Source of the DNA: Pseudomonadota bacterium | GTDB lineage: Bacteria; Pseudomonadota; Gammaproteobacteria; Acidiferrobacterales; Acidiferrobacteraceae | Length of the DNA stretch: 5,333 bases | NCBI GenBank assembly: GCA_021795255.1 | Contig: JAJYPQ010000317.1 | Coordinates: 1 to 5,333 of the forward strand | Direction: 5' to 3' | In this document: positions 1 to 5,333 of the stretch, one piece after another | Layout of the letters: each line of letters opens with the position of its first letter | Position numbering within the stretch: the stretch's first letter is position 1 | The notes under the pieces: model-generated | Database searches by the model: none | What the model was told of the DNA's origin: nothing | What the model saw: only the letters and a program-made list of their open reading frames with translations | Program-made: the position numbers and the translations under genes

Positions 1-1698
1 CCAACCGGCCGCGCGCAGCTCCTTTTCCACGCTTCGCACACGATCGGCATGCCGATCGGCGATGCCAAGGACCATCGCCTGAACCGGCGCCAGCCATAGC
101 GGCAGGGCGCCGGCGTGCTCCTCGATCAGGATACCTATAAAGCGCTCAAGCGACCCTAGGATAGCGCGGTGCAGCATAACCGGCATAGCCTTCTTGCCGT
201 CGGCCGCGATAAAGCTGGCCCCCAGCCGCTCGGGCATCGCAAAATCCACCTGTATCGTCCCGCACTGCCAGACCCGGGCGAGGCTGTCTTTGAGCGCAAA
301 TTCGATCTTCGGACCGTAAAAAGCCCCCTCTCCCGGTTGCAGCTCGTAGGCCAGGCCCTTATGCGTCAGCGCTTGCATCAAGGCCGTCTCGGCCTTGTCC
401 CAGAGGACCTCGCTCCCCACCCGCTTTTCCGGACGCGTCGACAACTTGACCAAGACCTCGCGGAAGCCAAAATCGGCATATACCTGGTACAGAAGGTCGA
501 TGAACGCGCCCACCTCCGACTGGATATCGGCCTCAGCACAAAAAATATGGGCATCGTCCTGCACGAAATTCCGAAGGCGCAGCAGCCCGTGCAATGTCCC
601 GGACGGTTCGTTTCTATGGCAGGACCCGAACTCGGCCAAGCGCAAGGGGAGATCCCGATAGCTTTTCAAACCCTGATTAAAAATCTGGACATGCCCCGGA
701 CAATTCATGGGCTTTACCGCGTATTCGCGCTTTTCCGATGCGGTCGTAAACATGCCTTCTGCGAACTTGTCCCAGTGACCGGACCGCTCCCAGAGGCTCC
801 TATCCATGATAAGGGGCGTGCGCACTTCCTGATAGCCATGGGCCCGCAGCAGCGTCCGAATATACTGTTCTATGGTCTGATACACGCGCAGGCCCCGATC
901 GTGCCAAAAGATCATCCCCGGGGCCTCTTCCTGGATATGGAAGAGGTCGAGCGCCCGACCGATCCGCCTATGGTCTCGCCGTTCGGCCTCTTCTAAGCGC
1001 CGGATATGCTCCTCGAGGGCCTCGCGGCTTGCAAACGCCGTCCCATAGACACGCTGCAGCATGGGATTACGCGAATCACCGCGCCAATAAGCGCCGGCGA
1101 GCGTCATCAGCTTAAAGTGCTTGAGGCGACCGGTAGACGGGACATGGGGGCCACGGCACAAATCGACGAAATCGCCTTGGCGGTACAGGGACAAGGTCTC
1201 GGTCGCCGGCAAATCGCGGATAATCTCGGCCTTATAGGCCTCGCCTAAGCCCTCGAAAAGGCGAATCGCCTCCGCCCTCTCCATGACCTCCCGCTCCACA
1301 GGAATGTCGCGCCGCGCGAGTTCGCGCATACGATCTTCGATACGCTTTAAGTCGTCTGGGCTAAACCCCGGCTCATAGGCAAAATCGTAATAAAATCCGT
1401 CGTCTATCACGGGCCCTATGGTGACCTGGGCCGCCGGGTACAAGGTCTTTACCGCATGCGCCAAAAGGTGTGCCGTCGAATGGCGCAAGACCTCCAGACC
1501 CTCGGGATCCCGCTCGGTCACGATCGCCAAGCGGGCATCGTGATCGAGCGCAAAAGAGGTGTCCACGAGCCGGTCATCGACCCGCCCGGCAAGGGCCGAG
1601 CGCGCCAAACCCGCGCCGATGTCCGCCGCCACTTGGGCCACGGTCACGGCATTCTCATACTCGCGCCGACTTCCGTCGGGCAGGGTAATCACAGGCAT
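1..1698 (-). CDS. thrS: Threonine--tRNA ligase (ThrRS), 3' end cut by the window edge
   Basis: Class II aminoacyl-tRNA synthetase that activates threonine with ATP, charges tRNA-Thr in the cytoplasm, and hydrolyses mischarged Ser-tRNA-Thr. The reading frame is unbroken for 566 codons to the window edge; the E. coli enzyme has 642 residues, so about 75 C-terminal residues lie outside. Domains by comparison with E. coli: TGS/N1 (about 1-62), N2 editing domain (about 63-224) with H73, H77, C181 and H185, catalytic core (about 243-535) and the start of the anticodon-binding domain. The zinc ligands appear as C333 (in MNCPGH), H384 (in DDAHIF) and H510 (in LHRA). Motif 2 arginine is R362 (CHRNEPSG) and motif 3 arginine is R519 (GSLERFIG). 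The ATG at 1698 begins [10 protein letters not shown], the expected N-terminus, and no in-frame ATG, GTG or TTG lies in the leader upstream. No good Shine-Dalgarno precedes it. It lies 58 bp after tRNA-Val; infC would be expected next, beyond the edge. Confidence 0.97.
   Translation of the reverse strand, partial: MPVITLPDGSRREYENAVTVAQVAADIGAGLARSALAGRVDDRLVDTSFALDHDARLAIVTERDPEGLEVLRHSTAHLLAHAVKTLYPAAQVTIGPVIDDGFYYDFAYEPGFSPDDLKRIEDRMRELARRDIPVEREVMERAEAIRLFEGLGEAYKAEIIRDLPATETLSLYRQGDFVDLCRGPHVPSTGRLKHFKLMTLAGAYWRGDSRNPMLQRVYGTAFASREALEEHIRRLEEAERRDHRRIGRALDLFHIQEEAPGMIFWHDRGLRVYQTIEQYIRTLLRAHGYQEVRTPLIMDRSLWERSGHWDKFAEGMFTTASEKREYAVKPMNCPGHVQIFNQGLKSYRDLPLRLAEFGSCHRNEPSGTLHGLLRLRNFVQDDAHIFCAEADIQSEVGAFIDLLYQVYADFGFREVLVKLSTRPEKRVGSEVLWDKAETALMQALTHKGLAYELQPGEGAFYGPKIEFALKDSLARVWQCGTIQVDFAMPERLGASFIAADGKKAMPVMLHRAILGSLERFIGILIEEHAGALPLWLAPVQAMVLGIADRHADRVRSVEKELRAAGW
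41..58. repeat. 18-bp perfect palindrome inside thrS
   Basis: CGATCGGCATGCCGATCG equals its own reverse complement with no spacer. It lies in the anticodon-binding part of thrS, where it encodes most of an ADRHADR peptide, so codon choice for a repeated Ala-Asp-Arg is enough to explain it. Half of it (CGATCGGCAT) recurs once more at 2249-2258 in uvrB, again over Ala-Asp-Arg codons. No function is claimed. Confidence 0.4.
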
Positions 1699-1756
1699 CG
1701 GTAGGCAGTGTCTCGTAAGGCCGTAGGCGTCCCCGGCATATGTGCAAAGAATAATA

Positions 1757-1831
1757 TGGTAGGCGCGAGTGGGATCGAACCACCGACCACTACCATGTCA
1801 AGGTAGTGCTCTACCACTGAGCTACGCGCCT
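1757..1831 (-). tRNA. tRNA-Val, anticodon GAC
   Basis: A complete cloverleaf folds on the minus strand. The acceptor stem AGGCGCG/CGCGCCT is perfectly paired, the D stem is GCTC/GAGC, and the anticodon stem CTACC/GGTAG encloses loop TTGACAT, giving anticodon GAC. The T stem GGTGG/CCACT (one G-U pair) encloses loop TTCGATC. The discriminator is A, and CCA is encoded at 1759-1757. The anticodon arm and T arm closely resemble E. coli tRNA-Val(GAC), which reads GUC and GUU codons. The gene lies between uvrB and thrS on the same strand, 58 bp before the thrS start, with no clear terminator after it, so a shared tRNA-Val/thrS transcript that is then processed is plausible. Confidence 0.97.
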
Positions 1832-1842
1832 CCGGGCTGCGC

Positions 1843-1872
1843 ACCTTACCATAAGAAAGCGGCCCCAAACAA
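1843..1872 (-). promoter_or_regulatory. Possible tRNA-Val (and thrS) promoter
   Basis: On the minus strand, TTGTTT (1872-1867) and TAAGGT (1848-1843) are separated by 18 bp and placed 11 bp before the tRNA-Val 5' end, with a GC-rich segment between the -10 element and the gene, as is common for stable-RNA promoters. Each hexamer matches the sigma-70 consensus at only 3 of 6 positions. The overlapping TATGGT (1853-1848) is a better -10 but has no well-placed -35. The position is sensible, but the call is weak. Confidence 0.3.
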
Positions 1873-1888
1873 CGGGCAAGCAAGGCCG
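1853..1888 (-). terminator. Weak candidate intrinsic terminator after uvrB
   Basis: Six bases after the uvrB stop codon the minus strand has CGGCC (1888-1884) and its complement GGCCG (1864-1860), followed by CTTTCTT. Two or three G-U pairs could lengthen the stem inward. The loop is large (about 13-19 nt) and the T-run is broken by a C, so this is a poor terminator by intrinsic criteria and may leak into tRNA-Val and thrS. The pairing is seen in the sequence; the function is inferred. Confidence 0.3.
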
Positions 1889-1893
1889 GGGGA

Positions 1894-3927
1894 TCAGCCT
1901 TCGGCAATCCGCTCAGCAGACCCTGGGCTTAGGGCGCTGCGCTTTAGGGCGTTGATCCGATCTCGTAACTTGGCGGCCTGTTCAAACTCCAGCCCCTGGG
2001 CGTGCCGATACATATCTTTTTCGAGCTTTTTCAAAAGCTTGCCTAGGGCCTCTGGGGAGAGTGCGCTGGCCTGCTCTTCGTGGCTGCGCGCGCTTCCAGG
2101 GACCGCTCGCCCCGGCACGCCGTCGATCAATTCCTTGACGGCCTTCACGACCCCCTGTGGGGTAATGCCATGAGCCTTATTAAAGGCGACCTGCTTGGCC
2201 CGCCGTCGATCGGTCTCATCAATCGCGGCGCGCATGGAATCGGTGATCCGATCGGCATAGAGGATCGCGCGGCCGGTTAAATGCCGGGCGGCGCGCCCGA
2301 TCGTTTGGATCAAAGACCGCGTCGAGCGCAGGAACCCCTCCTTATCGGCATCGAGAATCGCCACCAGCGACACCTCGGGGATGTCGAGTCCTTCGCGCAG
2401 AAGATTGATCCCAATTAAGGCGTCAAAGGCCCCAGCCCTCAGATCCCGTATGATCTCGACTCGCTCGACCGTATCGATATCGGAGTGCAGATAGCGCACT
2501 CGCACACCGTGCTCATGAAAATATTCGGTGAGGTCTTCGGCCATGCGCTTTGTGAGCGTTGTTACGAGCACCCGTTCATCACGCGCCGCGCGCAGCCTGA
2601 CCTCCGCCAAAAGATCATCGACTTGGTGGGTCACAGGCCGCACCTCGATCTCGGGGTCCACAAGCCCCGTGGGACGCACCACCTGCTCGACTATGGTCGA
2701 GGTGCGGGCCGCTTCGTAGGGCCCAGGGGTGGCCGACACAAAGATCGTTTGCGGCATCAGGGCCTCGAACTCCTCGAGCTTGAGCGGTCGATTGTCAAGC
2801 GCCGAGGGCAGTCGGAAACCATATTCCACAAGCGTCGTCTTACGCGCCCGGTCGCCCCGGTACATGCCCCCGAGTTGGGGCATAGTGACATGGCTTTCGT
2901 CGACCACTAAGAGTGCGTTCTTGGGCAGGTAATCAATCAAAGTCGGGGGCGGCTCACCGGCTTTGCGCCCGGAGAGATAGCGGGAATAGTTCTCAATGCC
3001 CGAACAGTAACCCAATTCCTTCATCATCTCGAGGTCGAATCGGGTGCGCTCGGCCAATCGCTGCGCCTCGAGAAGCTTATTGGCCGCATGCAGTTCTTCA
3101 AGCCGCAGCCGCAACTCTTCCCGGATGTGGTCGACTGCCCCGGTAATAGTATCGCGCGGCGTCACGTAGTGAGATTTCGGGTAGATCGTGGCCCGCCCTA
3201 AGCGGGTCACGACGTCGCCTGTCAGGGGATCGAATTCAAAAAGATCATCGATGGTTTCATCAAAGAGACCGATGCGCACCGCAAGCTGGTCTGACTCGGC
3301 GGGGAAAATATCGATCACATCCCCGTGCACCCGGAAGGTCCCGCGTTTGAGCTCCAGGTCGTTACGTGTGTACTGCATCTCCGACAGCCGCTTTAAGATC
3401 GCCCGTTGATCAAAAAGCGCGCCTTTTTTTAAATGCAAAATCATGGCGTGATAAGCAGCCGGGTCGCCAAGACCGTAAATCGCCGACACGGTCCCGACGA
3501 TAATGGCATCTGGGCGTTCAAGTAAGGCCTTGGTCGCCGAAAGCCGCATCTGTTCAATATGCTCGTTGATCGCGGCATCCTTTTCGATATAGGTATCGGA
3601 CGCGGGCACGTAGGCCTCGGGTTGGTAGTAGTCGTAGTAGGAGACGAAATACTCGACCGCGTTATCGGGAAAGAAGTCGCGCATCTCGGAGTATAGCTGC
3701 GCGGCCAGGGTCTTATTGGGTGCCAGAATAAGGGCCGGGCGCTGCAGTTTGGCTATGACATTGGCGATCGTAAAGGTCTTACCAGACCCCGTGACACCGA
3801 GGAGGGTCTGGTAAGCAAGACCCTCTTGCAGACCCCCCGCCAGGGCCTCGATCGCCGTCGGTTGATCGCCCGCCGGAGCATAGTTGCTCACGATCTCAAA
3901 ACGTTCAGGGTTCCGCTTTGGTTGCAT
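1894..3927 (-). CDS. uvrB: UvrABC excinuclease subunit B (helicase-like damage verification protein)
   Basis: UvrB is loaded by UvrA onto DNA lesions, verifies damage with its beta-hairpin and ATPase, and recruits UvrC for dual incision in cytoplasmic nucleotide excision repair. With the ATG at 3927 the protein has 677 residues (E. coli 673). Visible motifs: Walker A GVTGSGKT (44-51), the beta-hairpin region [11 protein letters not shown] (98-108), Walker B DESH (343-346), helicase motif III SATP (398-401), motif [12 protein letters not shown] (508-518), motif [10 protein letters not shown] (541-548), and a C-terminal UVR domain (about 631-664) for UvrC contact, after a variable linker (about 604-624). 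All core motifs are intact, so it should be active. In-frame alternative starts are ATG at 3933 and TTG at 3957. I prefer 3927 because GGA lies 5 nt upstream of it, although this is weak. The gene diverges from the aminotransferase gene; no LexA box of the CTG-N10-CAG type is visible at its start. Confidence 0.98.
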   Translation of the reverse strand: MQPKRNPERFEIVSNYAPAGDQPTAIEALAGGLQEGLAYQTLLGVTGSGKTFTIANVIAKLQRPALILAPNKTLAAQLYSEMRDFFPDNAVEYFVSYYDYYQPEAYVPASDTYIEKDAAINEHIEQMRLSATKALLERPDAIIVGTVSAIYGLGDPAAYHAMILHLKKGALFDQRAILKRLSEMQYTRNDLELKRGTFRVHGDVIDIFPAESDQLAVRIGLFDETIDDLFEFDPLTGDVVTRLGRATIYPKSHYVTPRDTITGAVDHIREELRLRLEELHAANKLLEAQRLAERTRFDLEMMKELGYCSGIENYSRYLSGRKAGEPPPTLIDYLPKNALLVVDESHVTMPQLGGMYRGDRARKTTLVEYGFRLPSALDNRPLKLEEFEALMPQTIFVSATPGPYEAARTSTIVEQVVRPTGLVDPEIEVRPVTHQVDDLLAEVRLRAARDERVLVTTLTKRMAEDLTEYFHEHGVRVRYLHSDIDTVERVEIIRDLRAGAFDALIGINLLREGLDIPEVSLVAILDADKEGFLRSTRSLIQTIGRAARHLTGRAILYADRITDSMRAAIDETDRRRAKQVAFNKAHGITPQGVVKAVKELIDGVPGRAVPGSARSHEEQASALSPEALGKLLKKLEKDMYRHAQGLEFEQAAKLRDRINALKRSALSPGSAERIAEG

Positions 3928-3945
3928 CGCCATCCAGGGTAATAT
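3918..3945 (+). promoter_or_regulatory. Possible aminotransferase promoter, overlapping the uvrB 5' end
   Basis: TTGGTT (3918-3923) and TAATAT (3940-3945) lie 16 bp apart, matching the sigma-70 consensus at 3 and 4 of 6 positions. A start near 3952 would give a leader of about 25 nt that begins inside the inverted repeat. The same AT-rich core reads TATATT on the minus strand (3946-3941), a possible uvrB -10 only 8 nt before the ATG at 3933, but no good -35 accompanies it. These are weak matches, chosen because this is the only AT-rich spot in the gap. Confidence 0.25.
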
Positions 3946-3946
3946 A

Positions 3947-3964
3947 CGGGCGACCAAACGCCCG
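3947..3964. repeat. Perfect 6-bp inverted repeat between uvrB and the aminotransferase gene
   Basis: The arms CGGGCG and CGCCCG flank the 6-nt spacer ACCAAA in the roughly 50-bp gap between the divergent genes. In a plus-strand transcript it would form a GC-rich hairpin ending at the base where the aminotransferase Shine-Dalgarno begins. On DNA it could be an operator for one or both genes. The symmetry is seen directly; either role is inferred. Confidence 0.45.
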
Positions 3965-3970
3965 AAAAGG
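3964..3970 (+). promoter_or_regulatory. Ribosome binding site that fixes the TTG start of the aminotransferase gene
   Basis: GAAAAGG is followed by 7 nt and then the TTG at 3978. This purine-rich stretch at normal spacing supports starting at 3978 rather than at the in-frame TTG at 3918, which would overlap uvrB and add 20 unrelated residues. No in-frame ATG occurs in the N-terminal third of the protein. Confidence 0.6.
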
Positions 3971-3977
3971 TTTCTGC

Positions 3978-5198
3978 TTGCTTAAACTGACATTATCGGC
4001 CCGCCTCGGCCGCATCAAGCCATCGCCTACGTTGGCCGTTACAGCACGCGCCAAAAAACTTAAAGCCGAGGGTCGCGACATCTTGGATCTTGGTGTCGGA
4101 GAACCGGACTTTGATACGCCGGATCTGATCAAAAAGGCGGCCATCCAGGCGATCCGGGCAGGCTTCACGAAATATACCGCAGTCGATGGCACAGCCAGCC
4201 TTAAAGAAGCGGTCGTACAAAAATTCGCGCGCGAAAACGACCTGCATTTTACCACGTCTCAGGTACTCGTGTCCGTGGGCGGCAAGCAAAGCTTTTACAA
4301 CCTCGCCCAAGCCTTTCTCGACACCGACGATGAGGTCGTGATTCCGGCCCCCTATTGGGTCTCCTACATCGATATGGTCCTTTTGGCGGACGCGACCCCG
4401 GTCATTATCCCGACCACGATCGACCAGGGCTTCAAAATGACCCCGGAAGCGCTCGATACGGCGCTCACCTATAAAACCAAGCTCTTTGTGATGAATAGCC
4501 CATCGAATCCCACGGGGGCCGTATACACACGTGCGGAGCTCGCCGCCCTAGGCGAGGTCTTGCGCCGCTATCCTCACGTCTTTATCGCCACAGACGACAT
4601 GTATGAGCATATCAGCTGGGGCCCGGAGCCTTTCGCGAACATCGCCAATGTCTGTCCCGACCTTGGCGATCGGACGATCGTCTTAAACGGCGTCTCAAAG
4701 GCCTACGCCATGACCGGCTGGCGCATCGGCTATGCCGCAGGACCCGTTGAACTCATCAAGGCCATGACCACCATCCAGTCCCAAAGCACGTCAAACCCCA
4801 CCTCCATTTCGCAAGTGGCAGCCGAGGCCGCTTTGCGTGCCGGAACCGATAGCATCGTTCCCATGCGCGCAGCCTTCAAGGCGCGCCATGACTGGCTTCA
4901 TCGCCAGTTAAACGCCTTGCCGGGCGTCCGATGCCAAGCGGCCGACGGCACCTTTTACCTCTTCCCCGAGATCTCCCAGGCCCTCGCCGACCTCAACATC
5001 GCAAGCGACCAAGCGTTAGCCGAACGGCTCTTGGAGGAAACGGGTATAGCGGTGGTACCAGGGTCGGCCTTTGGCTCCCCCGGTCATTTGCGGTTTTCTT
5101 ATGCCACGAGCGATGCGACCCTGGCCTCCGCCGTGGAAAGATTAGACCGTTTCTTGCAGGCCGGACGACGGGCAGCGGCCGCAGCCCGGCTCCCTTAA
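3978..5198 (+). CDS. aspC: PLP-dependent aspartate aminotransferase, class I, subgroup Ib type
   Basis: Fold-type I aminotransferase of 406 residues, the usual size (about 400), that should exchange the amino group of aspartate with 2-oxoglutarate in the cytoplasm. Some members of this subgroup (also called aatA) also aminate prephenate; the sequence does not tell me which applies here. Visible residues: GEPDF (41-45), KYT with Y66, GGKQ (101-104) near the cofactor phosphate, PYW (125-127) whose Trp stacks on the ring, NSPSNPTG (173-180) with N177, D206 and Y209 in TDDMYEH for the pyridine nitrogen and O3', [13 protein letters not shown] with Schiff-base lysine K241, and R372 in LRFSYATS for the substrate alpha-carboxylate. 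The start is TTG, chosen for its Shine-Dalgarno and because the family N-terminus ([13 protein letters not shown]) follows at once. The C-terminus has an Ala/Arg-rich tail (about 396-405). It diverges from uvrB and is followed 56 bp later by tRNA-Asn. Confidence 0.93.
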   Translation: MLKLTLSARLGRIKPSPTLAVTARAKKLKAEGRDILDLGVGEPDFDTPDLIKKAAIQAIRAGFTKYTAVDGTASLKEAVVQKFARENDLHFTTSQVLVSVGGKQSFYNLAQAFLDTDDEVVIPAPYWVSYIDMVLLADATPVIIPTTIDQGFKMTPEALDTALTYKTKLFVMNSPSNPTGAVYTRAELAALGEVLRRYPHVFIATDDMYEHISWGPEPFANIANVCPDLGDRTIVLNGVSKAYAMTGWRIGYAAGPVELIKAMTTIQSQSTSNPTSISQVAAEAALRAGTDSIVPMRAAFKARHDWLHRQLNALPGVRCQAADGTFYLFPEISQALADLNIASDQALAERLLEETGIAVVPGSAFGSPGHLRFSYATSDATLASAVERLDRFLQAGRRAAAAARLP

Positions 5199-5211
5199 GC
5201 CGAAGTTGGCC

Positions 5212-5240
5212 TTGACGTTGGGACCCGAGGTTCGTAGGAT
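5212..5240 (+). promoter_or_regulatory. Sigma-70 promoter of tRNA-Asn
   Basis: The -35 element TTGACG (5 of 6) and the -10 element TAGGAT (4 of 6) are separated by exactly 17 bp. Transcription would start near 5247, a few bases before the mature tRNA 5' end at 5255. The bases after the -10 (AGCGAGCC) are GC-rich, as in growth-rate and stringently controlled stable-RNA promoters; that regulation is inferred. The promoter starts 14 bp after the aminotransferase stop codon, so the tRNA need not depend on read-through. Confidence 0.72.
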
Positions 5241-5254
5241 AGCGAGCCTTGCGA

Positions 5255-5330
5255 TCCCCGGTAGCTCAGTCGGTAGAGCAGGTGACTGTTAATCGCCGGG
5301 TCGGAGGTTCAAGTCCTTCCCGGGGAGCCA
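5255..5330 (+). tRNA. tRNA-Asn, anticodon GTT
   Basis: A complete cloverleaf is visible. The acceptor stem TCCCCGG/CCGGGGA is perfectly paired, the D stem is GCTC/GAGC, and the anticodon stem GGTGA/TCGCC (one G-U pair) encloses loop CTGTTAA, giving anticodon GTT at 5288-5290. The T stem GGAGG/CCTTC (one G-U pair) encloses loop TTCAAGT. The discriminator is G, as in E. coli tRNA-Asn, and CCA is encoded at 5328-5330. It reads AAC and AAU codons. Only three bases follow it in the window, so its terminator or further tRNA genes cannot be judged. Confidence 0.97.
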
Positions 5331-5333
5331 ATA

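Noticed and set aside
169..996. Plus-strand ORF of 275 codons opposite thrS
   Set aside because: It lies antisense to the conserved ThrS catalytic core, whose motifs are all intact on the minus strand. The translated product looks like no family I know and is best explained by high G+C giving few stops.
1006..1704. Short plus-strand ORFs at 1006-1248, 1456-1704 and 1470-1688
   Set aside because: All lie antisense to the ThrS editing and TGS domains, and their products have no recognisable features.
1689..1907. Minus-strand ORF of 72 codons, and plus-strand ORF 1769-2173, across the tRNA-Val gene
   Set aside because: Both read through a complete tRNA gene; the second also runs antisense to the uvrB 3' end. 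Neither is a credible protein.
2080..3409. Several plus-strand ORFs of 63-141 codons inside uvrB
   Set aside because: They are antisense to an intact UvrB frame, with compositionally biased products.
3922..3937. LexA-box-like TTG-N10-CAG near the uvrB start
   Set aside because: The left half is TTG rather than CTG, the interior is not AT-rich, and the site falls across the start codon. I do not call an SOS box.
3905..4310. Minus-strand ORFs of 116 and 105 codons opposite the aminotransferase N-terminal region
   Set aside because: They are shadows of the conserved aminotransferase frame. They could be read as a gene upstream of uvrB but show no recognisable features.
5199..5211. Terminator after the aminotransferase gene
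   Set aside because: Only a 3-bp GCC/GGC stem is visible and no T-run follows, so there is no supportable intrinsic terminator.
4931..5215. Plus-strand ORF of 94 codons overlapping the aminotransferase 3' end
   Set aside because: Out of frame with conserved aminotransferase sequence, and it ends inside the tRNA-Asn promoter.
1..5333. Search for an undescribed system, mobile element, CRISPR array or attachment site
   Set aside because: All but short gaps are covered by well-known housekeeping genes. There are no spaced repeat arrays, transposase-like frames, or partial tRNA duplications beside either tRNA within the window.

Overview
The window is an ordinary stretch of conserved bacterial chromosome, most likely from a gammaproteobacterium. 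The support is the close residue-level match of ThrS and UvrB to my recollection of the E. coli proteins (ThrS keeps its catalytic residues at E. coli numbering or one off), two tRNA genes that both encode the 3' CCA, moderately high G+C, and the pairing of uvrB with a divergent subgroup Ib aspartate aminotransferase gene, which I recall from Pseudomonas and relatives. I cannot name a genus.

Layout. The minus strand carries, in transcription order, uvrB (3927 to 1894), a tRNA-Val(GAC) gene (1831 to 1757) and thrS (1698 down past the left edge; 566 codons are visible and the anticodon-binding domain is cut). The plus strand carries an aspartate-type aminotransferase gene (3978 to 5198) that diverges from uvrB, followed by tRNA-Asn(GTT) (5255 to 5330) with its own well-formed sigma-70 promoter. 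The window ends three bases after this tRNA.

Gaps are short. The uvrB/aminotransferase gap is about 50 bp and holds a perfect inverted repeat and an AT-rich core. The uvrB to tRNA-Val gap is 62 bp and holds a weak terminator-like hairpin and a possible tRNA promoter. The tRNA-Val to thrS gap is 58 bp. The aminotransferase to tRNA-Asn gap is 56 bp. No gene-free stretch exceeds 300 bp.

The genes are housekeeping: nucleotide excision repair (UvrB), amino acid metabolism (aminotransferase) and translation (ThrS and two tRNAs). They do not form one pathway. The only functional cluster is tRNA-Val plus thrS. I see no mobile element, CRISPR array, toxin-antitoxin pair or defence system, and no sign of an undescribed system. 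The points worth a second look are small: start-codon choices, the compact divergent promoter region, the thrS leader without a Shine-Dalgarno sequence, and an 18-bp perfect palindrome inside thrS.
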